A stretch of 64,000 nucleotides of DNA from Macrococcoides animalis (GTDB taxonomy: Bacteria > Bacillota > Bacilli > Staphylococcales > Staphylococcaceae): assembly GCF_047425875.1 (NCBI RefSeq), contig NZ_CP179727.1, positions 2,046,001-2,110,000 of the forward strand. Reading direction: 5' to 3'. The position numbers and the translations under genes were made by a program. Below the pieces are notes generated by a model that did not search any database, was not told where the DNA came from, and saw only the letters and a list, made by a program, of their open reading frames with translations. Below, one piece after another: positions 7,019-14,540 of this stretch (position 1 is the stretch's first letter; every line of letters starts with the position of its first letter).

Positions 7019-9407
7019 AGAGTGGTTAAGTGATTACGTTAAAGTTGATTTACCTGTAGAAGAACTTGCAGAAAAAATTACGCGTAGTGGTATTGAAATT
7101 GAAGAAATTATTGATTATAAAAAGGACATTAAAAACTTAGTCGTAGGCTTTGTTGAATCAAAAGAAAAACATCCTGATGCTGATAAATTAAATGTGTGTC
7201 AAGTAAATGTTGGAGCAGAGACATTACAAATCGTTTGTGGTGCACCTAACGTTGATGCTGGCCAAAAAGTTATTGTTTGTCTACCTGGTGGGCGTTTACC
7301 AGGCGGTATTAAGATTAAAAAAGCAAAATTACGTGGTGTTGAATCAAATGGTATGATTTGTTCTTTAGGTGAATTAGGGATTGCATCTAATTTAGTGCCA
7401 GAACAATATGCTGAAGGTATTTATGTGTTCACAGGTGATGTTAAACCAGGTCAAGATGCGTTAGAAGCATTGGATTTAAATGATGAAGTTATGGAATTAG
7501 GTTTAACTCCGAACCGTAGTGACTGTATGTCTATGATTGGTACTGCGTATGAGACAAGTGCATTATATGAAGAAGACTTATCATTTCCTAACTCTGAAAT
7601 TAAAGAAGTAGCTGAACTGGCAAGTGATTATATTTCAATTAATATTGAAGATACAGAAACAAGTCCATATTATGCAGCACGTGTCGTTAAAAATGTACAA
7701 ATCGCACCATCACCTGAGTATATTCAAAGCCGATTAATCAAAGCGGGTATTCGTCCAATCAATAACGTAGTAGACGTTTCGAACTATGTGATGTTAGAGT
7801 TTGGTCAACCATTACATATGTTCGATTACGATAAAATAGGTTCTAAAGAAATTTTAGTACGTTATGCGAATGACGGAGAAGTCATGACAACTTTAGATGA
7901 TCAAGAACGTAAATTACTAGCATCTGATATCGTTATTACAAACGGTGAAAAGCCAGTCGCACTTGCTGGAGTTATGGGTGGTGATTTCTCTGAAGTAACA
8001 AACAATACTGTGAATGTATTAATTGAATCTGCAATGTTTGCACCTTTAAATATTCGTAAAACTGCTGGACGTATAAACTTACGTTCTGAATCTTCTAGCC
8101 GTTTTGAAAAAGGTGTTGCAGCGGAATTCGTAGAAGATGCTTTAAACCGTGCAGCTTACCTTTTACAAGAAAATGCACAAGGTGAAGTATTAAGCGGTAT
8201 CGTTGCTGCTGGAACTTTACCAGAGCTAACGACAAACGTTGAAATTACAACGGAAGATATTAACCGTTTAATTGGATTTGAAATAACAAACACTGAAATA
8301 AAAAGTATTTTTGAGCGTCTTGGTTTTGAATCAAAAGTCGATGGCGATGCATTTAGTGTTGTTGTTCCTAGTCGACGTGGTGACATCACTATTAAAGAGG
8401 ATTTAGTAGAAGAAGTCGCACGTATTTATGGATATGATGCACTCCCTGCGACATTACCTGTAACTAAAACAAATAAACAAGTGGGATTAACAGATTACCA
8501 AGCGAAACGTCGTGCTGTGAAATCACTGTTACAAGGTTTAGGATTAAACCAAGCGATAACTTATGCTTTAGTTTCTAAAGAAAAAGCACAACAATTTGCT
8601 TTAAAATCAGCAGAAACAGTACAATTATTAATGCCAATGAGTGCAGATCATGCTGAATTACGTCAATCATTAATTCCACATTTAGTCGATGTTGTCGTAT
8701 ACAATAATGCACGTCAAATGAAGAATGTGGCATTCTATGAAGTTGGGAATACATTCTATAAAGTTGAAGGTGAAGAATTACCGTCTGAAGAAGAGCACAT
8801 TGCAGGGATTATTACTGGAGAAGTAACGCCAAGTTACCACCAAGGTAAAAAAGAACTTGTTGATTTCTTCCATGTTAAAGGTATTGTCGAAGCCATCAGC
8901 GAACGATTAGGCATTCAATTTGCCTACAAACGTTCGGAAGAAACATTATTACACCCAGGACGTAGTGCTGATATTTATGTTGGTGAAGTTAAAGTAGGTA
9001 TCTTAGGACAATTACATCCGTCATTTGAATCTGATAATGACTTAAATGAAACTTACATTTTTGAATTGGATTTAAAAGGATTATTAAATGATGCACAAGG
9101 TCAAATTCTTTATAATATGATTCCGAAATTCCCAGGTACAAGTCGTGATATCGCCTTAGAAGTTGAGCGTACAATGGATACTGGTGAATTGATTAAAGTT
9201 ATTGAAGCAACAGAAACTAAGTTATTGCAATCAGCAAAAATATTCGATGTTTACCAAGGTGAGCATATTGCTGAAGACAAGAAATCTGTAGCAATTCGCT
9301 TAGAATTCTTAAACCCAGAACAAACTTTAACTGATGAAGATATTAAACCAATTTACGATAAAGTATTAGAAAACTTAACAGCAACTGGTGCGAAATTAAG
9401 AGGATAA
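7005..9407 (+). CDS. pheT: phenylalanine-tRNA ligase beta subunit
   Basis: The 800-residue beta subunit carries, in order, an EMAP-like tRNA-binding domain (about 40-150), B3/B4 editing domains that hydrolyse mischarged Tyr-tRNA-Phe, the B5 DNA-binding-like fold, a degenerate synthetase core and a C-terminal FDX-ACB anticodon-binding domain (from about K-F-P-G-T-S-R-D-I-A). I take the ATG at 7005, with GGAGGT seven bases upstream, over an in-frame ATG at 6981 lying further inside pheS. A terminator follows the stop codon. Confidence 0.97.
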   Translation: MLVSKEWLSDYVKVDLPVEELAEKITRSGIEIEEIIDYKKDIKNLVVGFVESKEKHPDADKLNVCQVNVGAETLQIVCGAPNVDAGQKVIVCLPGGRLPGGIKIKKAKLRGVESNGMICSLGELGIASNLVPEQYAEGIYVFTGDVKPGQDALEALDLNDEVMELGLTPNRSDCMSMIGTAYETSALYEEDLSFPNSEIKEVAELASDYISINIEDTETSPYYAARVVKNVQIAPSPEYIQSRLIKAGIRPINNVVDVSNYVMLEFGQPLHMFDYDKIGSKEILVRYANDGEVMTTLDDQERKLLASDIVITNGEKPVALAGVMGGDFSEVTNNTVNVLIESAMFAPLNIRKTAGRINLRSESSSRFEKGVAAEFVEDALNRAAYLLQENAQGEVLSGIVAAGTLPELTTNVEITTEDINRLIGFEITNTEIKSIFERLGFESKVDGDAFSVVVPSRRGDITIKEDLVEEVARIYGYDALPATLPVTKTNKQVGLTDYQAKRRAVKSLLQGLGLNQAITYALVSKEKAQQFALKSAETVQLLMPMSADHAELRQSLIPHLVDVVVYNNARQMKNVAFYEVGNTFYKVEGEELPSEEEHIAGIITGEVTPSYHQGKKELVDFFHVKGIVEAISERLGIQFAYKRSEETLLHPGRSADIYVGEVKVGILGQLHPSFESDNDLNETYIFELDLKGLLNDAQGQILYNMIPKFPGTSRDIALEVERTMDTGELIKVIEATETKLLQSAKIFDVYQGEHIAEDKKSVAIRLEFLNPEQTLTDEDIKPIYDKVLENLTATGAKLRG

Positions 9408-9417
9408 TACACATATA

Positions 9418-9447
9418 AGGCCATCTTTTTAGATGGTCTTTTTTTGT
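9418..9447 (+). terminator. Rho-independent terminator of pheST
   Basis: GGCCATCT (9419-9426) pairs with AGATGGTC (9431-9438) with one wobble, followed by a run of seven T. Confidence 0.85.
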
Positions 9448-9513
9448 TGTGTTTTACTTTTGTAGTGTTGTATATTTGTTTTGTGTTAACTAATGTTAAA
9501 TGAGGTGAAAGAT

Positions 9514-10464
9514 TTGTTTTTGAAGACACGTGTTCTAAATTCATATGAGCGATATATTTTGGAGGTTTCAGGAAGATATGAAATGGATCAATTTGATAAA
9601 GATTATTTGTATACAACAGAGAAAGGCTTAATCGGTGAGCAATATTTTTACGAACGTATTAAAGATTGTATTGGTGGAGCGAAGATTTGGGATATGCGAC
9701 TCAGGTTAAATGGTCAATCACAGTATGATTTTATTCTTGTGGCTGATGGGACAATCATGCATTTTGATACGAAATACTACGTGGGACAATATAATTATGT
9801 GAATGGCAATTTTGTCAGTGAAAATGGATATGTCATTCATAATCCTTTGGCATTGCAGACCAAGCAGCATATGAGATTACAACGATTTGTAGATAAATTT
9901 GGGCTTGGATATGAAGTTGTAAGTTTTATAATTTTTGTGGGTGAACAATTTAATGTTACTGGATTTTATGGGGATAAAAGAATTTTATTTGATAAAGATA
10001 TTAGTAAATTAGTAGAAAGATTGAATCGAAGAGAAGTTACAAATGAAGAAATGGACATCGCACGTATCTTTGTTGAACACTATGATCATAAAGGAATGCA
10101 TCCCCGCATTCATTATTACCCTTTTGATGCGTTGAAAAAAGGTGTGAAATGTACGAAGTGTCGTAAGTTTTTGCCGTTCTTTGAGAAGAATGCGAAAAAG
10201 GTTCGATGCCAATGCGGCTGGGAATATACGAAAAAAGAAGTTGTCCGTCTTGCGTTCGATGCAATTTACGTGTTGAAGCAAAGAGGTGTTACTGTAAGTG
10301 ATGTGGTTGCATTTACTGGGGTAGGTAGAACATTGGCTAAAGAAGTTTTGGGAAAAGAGTATCAAAAATTAGGAACGTATAAAGACAGTAATTATTTACC
10401 ACATAATATTGATGAATTTTTAATAAAAGAATTTGAAGAAGTGTATGTGTATAAGGAAAGTTGA
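9514..10464 (+). CDS. NERD-domain protein with C-terminal zinc-finger-like motif
   Basis: The 316-residue product has an N-terminal NERD (nuclease-related) domain, seen in G-L-I-G-E-Q-Y-F at about 46 and Q-Y-D-F-I-L-V-A-D-G-T-I with H-F-D-T-K-Y-Y. These match the Gly-Glu, Asp and x-x-K residues of the restriction-endonuclease-like fold. A later C-T-K-C-R-K-F ... C-Q-C-G-W group resembles a four-cysteine zinc site and precedes a helical C-terminus. A nucleic-acid role is likely but the substrate is unknown. I prefer the TTG at 9514, with GAGGTGA five bases upstream; the ATG at 9493 would place that site inside the gene. It sits with a repeat array between pheT and rnhC, so it may be an insertion. 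Confidence 0.75.
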   Translation: MFLKTRVLNSYERYILEVSGRYEMDQFDKDYLYTTEKGLIGEQYFYERIKDCIGGAKIWDMRLRLNGQSQYDFILVADGTIMHFDTKYYVGQYNYVNGNFVSENGYVIHNPLALQTKQHMRLQRFVDKFGLGYEVVSFIIFVGEQFNVTGFYGDKRILFDKDISKLVERLNRREVTNEEMDIARIFVEHYDHKGMHPRIHYYPFDALKKGVKCTKCRKFLPFFEKNAKKVRCQCGWEYTKKEVVRLAFDAIYVLKQRGVTVSDVVAFTGVGRTLAKEVLGKEYQKLGTYKDSNYLPHNIDEFLIKEFEEVYVYKES

Positions 10465-10487
10465 TGGATATATTTTTATTGAAATAA

Positions 10488-10777
10488 TACGCGCCAGAAA
10501 AAAGAAAATACAGCCGTATACTCATAAATTAGAAAAAGAATAAACGAGAAGCCGGCCGTAAATAGAAAATACAGCCGCGTGCTCATAAATTAGAAAAAGA
10601 ATAAACGAGTAGCCGGCCGTAAATGGAAAACACAGCCGCGTGCTTATAAATTAGAAAAAGAATAAACGAGAAGCCGGCCGTAAATGGAAAACACAGCCGC
10701 GTGCTTATAAATTAGAAAAAGAATAAACGAGAAGCCGGCTGTAAAGAGAGAATACAGCCGCGTGCTCATAGATTAGT
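10488..10777. repeat. 61-bp tandem repeat array
   Basis: The motif CAGCCG recurs at 10511, 10572, 10633, 10694 and 10755, exactly 61 bp apart each time. Between these points about four nearly identical units repeat, with partial units at both ends. Each unit has GC-rich cores (CAGCCGCG and GCCGGCCG) around an AT-rich stretch (AAATTAGAAAAAGAATAAAC). At each unit junction GGCCGTA or GGCTGTA faces TACAGCC or CACAGCC, giving an imperfect hairpin. It is perfect at 10737-10743 / 10753-10759. A 61-bp unit cannot keep a reading frame and stops are frequent, so it is non-coding. The edge units are more diverged than the centre. Confidence 0.9.
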
Positions 10778-10808
10778 GAATACAAGTAGCATTCCACTAC
10801 AATAAAAG

Positions 10809-10904
10809 TCACTTCTTGCGTCGATCAATCAAGTTCACCTTGATATACCACAGCAAATACACAAATACGAGTACACCAAACGTCATATATAAGTAATCCA
10901 TCAT
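10809..10904 (-). CDS. 31-residue membrane peptide
   Basis: On the minus strand a 31-codon gene starts at 10904. Its AGGAG site overlaps the TAG stop codon of rnhC, 12 bases away. The peptide is M-M-D-Y-L-Y-M-T-F-G-V-L-V-F-V then Y-L-L-W-Y-I-K, with a basic tail R-R-K-K: one membrane helix with an inside-positive end. It is probably translated from the rnhC message. I recognise no family; the good ribosome binding site and amphipathic design are the only support. Confidence 0.5.
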   Translation of the reverse strand: MMDYLYMTFGVLVFVYLLWYIKVNLIDRRKK

Positions 10905-10916
10905 ACTCAATCACTC

Positions 10917-11855
10917 CTATTTTTTCTTATTCACTAAAGCCAGTGCTTTCGCACGATTTTTAAAATCTTTCTTCGTCACACTGTCCAAGTAGGCTATACC
11001 TTTTTTAGAAATAATCTTCGCAGCCTCTAAATCAACTTTCGCTCCGGCACCTTTAGTAATATGTATGCCGGTTTCACGAATGATTTCATCGTAATATTTC
11101 ACAAATGCATAACGTGCGATAATCGAACTTGCGGCAATCGCGATGGATTTTGATTCACCTTTCGTTTCGAAGCGGGTTTTATCACGTTCAGGTATAGCAG
11201 TTAATGCATAGTTCTCGTATACACCTTGCACGGCAAATTGGTCAATGACAATATAATCCAGTGGTTCACCATCAATTTTATCTAATACATTTAGGATCGC
11301 TTGATTATGCAATACTGCTTTCATCTTAACTTGTGACCATCCCATTGCTTTTCGTTCATTATATTTTGAATTGTCCAGTACGAGTAATGAATGCGGGATA
11401 ATGGGGATAATTTGTTCTGCCAAAGCGATAATTTTATCATCTTTTAAATTTTTCGAATCCATCACGCCAAGTACCTTTAAGATTTCAGCATTTTTCTTAG
11501 AGACGTAACTCGCAACAACTGTCATAGGTCCAAAAAAATCTCCAGAACCGGCTTCGTCACTGCCGATACAGTTGAAGGCATCATAAGATATTGATTGACC
11601 ACTTCCAGTTTTCTTTTTTTTACTTGTATTGCTACCAGCAACTTTAATGCCTGCATTCCCAAGTAATTTCACTGCAATGGCTTCACTTGCACTGCCTTGT
11701 ACCATGAATTTATTTGAATTATAAACAGTGACAGTGTGTCCTTCTATTTTTTTTCGATACTTCGAACCAGTAGGTAAATTACTATCACTGCTTGGTAAAA
11801 AACTAATTACTTTACTCGCTGTATTTTCATCTAATTGGTAAACATTTGAGCTCAT
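10917..11855 (-). CDS. rnhC: ribonuclease HIII
   Basis: The 312-residue enzyme removes RNA from RNA-DNA hybrids and R-loops. An N-terminal TBP-like hybrid-binding domain (about 1-85) precedes the RNase H catalytic domain. The signature G-S-D-E-A-G-S-G-D-F-F-G-P supplies the D-E active-site pair, and later acidic residues are in V-M-D-S-K and Y-I-V-I-D-Q-F. The D-E-A-G-S-G form and the N-terminal domain distinguish type HIII from HII. It diverges from zapA across a 106-bp intergenic region, an order also seen in staphylococci. Confidence 0.93.
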   Translation of the reverse strand: MSSNVYQLDENTASKVISFLPSSDSNLPTGSKYRKKIEGHTVTVYNSNKFMVQGSASEAIAVKLLGNAGIKVAGSNTSKKKKTGSGQSISYDAFNCIGSDEAGSGDFFGPMTVVASYVSKKNAEILKVLGVMDSKNLKDDKIIALAEQIIPIIPHSLLVLDNSKYNERKAMGWSQVKMKAVLHNQAILNVLDKIDGEPLDYIVIDQFAVQGVYENYALTAIPERDKTRFETKGESKSIAIAASSIIARYAFVKYYDEIIRETGIHITKGAGAKVDLEAAKIISKKGIAYLDSVTKKDFKNRAKALALVNKKK

Positions 11856-11961
11856 TATGACTTCACTCCGTAATTTTTGTAAATCAATATGTTTTTATTG
11901 TATAACTTCCTATAAAAATGGTAACATAAACAGTAATAAATGACGATGTTGGAGTGATTTT

Positions 11962-12237
11962 ATGGGAGAATTTAAAAATCGTATCACTGTAACAATTTAT
12001 GACCAACATTATACGATTATTGGTGAAGATGAGCCAAGTCACATCCGACATGTGGCAAGTCTTGTTGATGACCGTATTAATGAAATTGCTCGTATGAGCG
12101 CGGGACTTGATACTTCTCGTAAAGCTGTACTTGCGGCAGTTAATATTATGGACGATTATGTGAAGTTGCAAGAAGAATACGAAATTTTAAAGCAAAAGTT
12201 AATCAACATAGAAAGAATAGGCGAACAAAATGATTAA
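11962..12237 (+). CDS. zapA: cell division protein ZapA
   Basis: This 91-residue protein stabilises the FtsZ ring by bundling FtsZ filaments. It has the family plan: a short beta-rich head (R-I-T-V-T-I-Y-D-Q-H-Y-T-I) with D-E-P-S-H-I-R, then a long C-terminal coiled coil for tetramerisation (Y-V-K-L-Q-E-E-Y-E-I-L-K). It overlaps cvpA by eight bases. The zapA-cvpA-polX-mutS2 order is standard in Bacillales. Confidence 0.9.
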   Translation: MGEFKNRITVTIYDQHYTIIGEDEPSHIRHVASLVDDRINEIARMSAGLDTSRKAVLAAVNIMDDYVKLQEEYEILKQKLINIERIGEQND

Positions 12238-12781
12238 TATTTTATTATTATTTTTCTTAATCCTAGGTACTGTGATTGGGTTAAGAAGAGGATTTATCTT
12301 ACAATCGTTACATTTGATTGGGACGATTGGTGCTTTTATTATTGCACGTTTGTATTATGCAGAACTTGCGAAACATCTTGTTCTGATTATTCCATTTCCA
12401 TCTGCTGAAGGAAATTACAAATCAGAATTCTTAAATATGATAACAAATGAAATGACTTTCTATAACGTTGTAAGTTTTATTATTATTTTCTTTGTTAGTA
12501 AAGTCATCCTGCAAATTGTAGCAACTGTGTTTGACTACATAGCGCAATTACCGTTACTGAAACAAATGAATGCAACACTTGGTGCATTTCTCGGATTTAT
12601 TGAATGTTACTTGTTGCTATTTATCATCTTGTTCTTATTTTCAATGATGCCAAATGGTTGGGTTCAAGAACATTTAGAAGGTAGTTTTATTTCAAACATT
12701 ATCGTTAATTACACACCAATATTAAGCGGTATCGCAAAGTCTTGGTGGGAGAATATCGGTATTATCAACATATTCAATTAA
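12230..12781 (+). CDS. CvpA family membrane protein
   Basis: This 183-residue integral membrane protein has four predicted helices and the CvpA signature near the start (G-L-R-R-G-F-I-L-Q). The family is named from colicin V production in E. coli; in Firmicutes (YshB) its precise job is unresolved. It overlaps zapA and is followed by a perfect hairpin before polX. Confidence 0.85.
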   Translation: MINILLLFFLILGTVIGLRRGFILQSLHLIGTIGAFIIARLYYAELAKHLVLIIPFPSAEGNYKSEFLNMITNEMTFYNVVSFIIIFFVSKVILQIVATVFDYIAQLPLLKQMNATLGAFLGFIECYLLLFIILFLFSMMPNGWVQEHLEGSFISNIIVNYTPILSGIAKSWWENIGIINIFN

Positions 12782-12809
12782 AGTCATAGGCAAACGTGTC
12801 TATGACTTT
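12780..12809 (+). terminator. hairpin between cvpA and polX (possible attenuator)
   Basis: AAAGTCATAG (12780-12789) pairs perfectly with CTATGACTTT (12800-12809) around a 10-nt loop. Only four T end the stem before ATTATGG, so termination is likely partial and polX may be read at reduced level. Confidence 0.55.
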
Positions 12810-12828
12810 TATTATGGAGGTATTGTAT

Positions 12829-14535
12829 ATGCTAAACAAAAAAGATTACATTAAACAACTCGAGACAATCGCGACTTATTTAGAACTATCAGGAGAGAAT
12901 CCTTTTAAAATCTCTGCTTACCGAAAAGCAGCAGCCAATATAGAAACATATCAAGGTGATATTTACGCGCTAGAAAACTTCACCGAAATTAAAGGTGTCG
13001 GAAAAGGCGTGGCTGAGGTATTAGAAGATTTAAAAATAAACGGTGAATCTTCTCTGTTACGCACTTTAAAAGAAACTACACCACCTGGGCTTGTACAAAT
13101 GCTAAAAATTCGTAATCTTGGTGCTAAAAAAATCGTTAAAATTAACAATGCACTGGGTATTGAAGATATTGAAGCACTTAAACAAGCATGCATCGATAAT
13201 AAGGTGAGTGAATTACCTGGATTCGGTAAGAAAAGTGAGGAGAATATTCTTAAAGGGATAGAAGAAATGCTAACGATGACTGAAAAGTTAAGCATTTATC
13301 AGATGCATCAATTTACAACAATGATTGATGATTACTTATTACAATCACAAGATATTCAACAATTCAATGCAACAGGAAGTTTCAGACGCAAAAATGAATT
13401 CTCTGGAGATATTGACTACATCATTGAAACGACAGCAAGACAAGCAGTGGCTGAATTTATTAGCAATGCACCTTTCATTAAAGAAGTTGAACTACATGGA
13501 AATGAAAAGATTACTGTTCAAGTCGAACGCGATGATTTAATAACGACAGCCGATTTCAGATTTACGGATAATGCGGGTTATGCGCATATGTTACAACACT
13601 TTACGGGTAGTAAAGACCACAATATTCGTATTCGTCAACTGGCAAAAGACAATAATGAAAAGATTAATGAATATGGTATTACGAAAGCAGATGGAACACT
13701 CATTCAGTATCAATCAGAAAAAGAGATATACGAACACTTTAACGTGAACTTTATTCCGCCTGAAATGCGTGTGGATGGCTCAGAATTTGAAATTACGAAT
13801 CAAAGTGACATCATCACGATTGATGACATTAAAGGTGACATCCATATGCATACAACTTATAGTGATGGTGCACACAGCATTGAAGAATTGATTGATCGTG
13901 CGATTGAAAAAGGCTATGAATATATTGCTATTACAGATCACTCGAAAAGTTTATTCGTAGCGAATGGTTTATCTGAAGAACGCTTACTTGAGCAAAATGC
14001 GTTGATTAAGTCACTGAATAAACAATATAATGAAATTGACATTTACTCTGGTATCGAAATGGATATATTAGGTGATGGTTCGATGGATTATAGTGATGAT
14101 ATTTTAAAAGAATTAGACTATGTTATTGGAGCAATTCATCAATCTTTAACACAATCTGAAGAAGACATTATGAAACGACTTATCAATGCATGTCATAACC
14201 CATATGTTCGACATATCGCACATCCGACGGGTCGCTTAATCGGTAAACGTCAAGGTTATGCAGTGAATATTGAGCAGTTGATGGATGTTGCTAAAGAAAC
14301 CAATACGATACTTGAGATCAATGCGCATCCGATGCGTCTCGATTTATCAGCAGACATATTAAGACAATATCCAGAATTACAATTAACCATTAACACAGAT
14401 GCTCATGCTATCAATCAACTTGATTTAATGCCTTATGGGGTTGGAACAGCGATAAAAGGTCGCGTTACTAAGAAACAAGTGATTAATACGATGGACCGTG
14501 CAGCATTTAAGGAATGGGTAACAAAAGGGAAGTAA
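12829..14535 (+). CDS. polX: family X DNA polymerase/3'-5' exonuclease PolX
   Basis: The 568-residue DNA repair polymerase has an N-terminal pol-beta-like part with helix-hairpin-helix elements (E-I-K-G-V-G-K-G-V-A and L-P-G-F-G-K-K-S). The palm catalytic aspartates are in S-G-D-I-D-Y. A C-terminal PHP domain (from about residue 340, G-D-I-H-M-H-T-T-Y-S-D-G) provides Mn-dependent 3'-5' exonuclease and phosphatase activity. The family fills small gaps in base excision repair. I use the ATG at 12829, with GGAGG eight bases upstream; the longer frame upstream lacks a site. The length equals that of staphylococcal PolX. Confidence 0.93.
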   Translation: MLNKKDYIKQLETIATYLELSGENPFKISAYRKAAANIETYQGDIYALENFTEIKGVGKGVAEVLEDLKINGESSLLRTLKETTPPGLVQMLKIRNLGAKKIVKINNALGIEDIEALKQACIDNKVSELPGFGKKSEENILKGIEEMLTMTEKLSIYQMHQFTTMIDDYLLQSQDIQQFNATGSFRRKNEFSGDIDYIIETTARQAVAEFISNAPFIKEVELHGNEKITVQVERDDLITTADFRFTDNAGYAHMLQHFTGSKDHNIRIRQLAKDNNEKINEYGITKADGTLIQYQSEKEIYEHFNVNFIPPEMRVDGSEFEITNQSDIITIDDIKGDIHMHTTYSDGAHSIEELIDRAIEKGYEYIAITDHSKSLFVANGLSEERLLEQNALIKSLNKQYNEIDIYSGIEMDILGDGSMDYSDDILKELDYVIGAIHQSLTQSEEDIMKRLINACHNPYVRHIAHPTGRLIGKRQGYAVNIEQLMDVAKETNTILEINAHPMRLDLSADILRQYPELQLTINTDAHAINQLDLMPYGVGTAIKGRVTKKQVINTMDRAAFKEWVTKGK

Positions 14536-14540
14536 CAGAT

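Noticed and set aside
10488..10777. CRISPR array
   Set aside because: The repeats are directly contiguous 61-bp units without unique spacers, and no cas gene is nearby.
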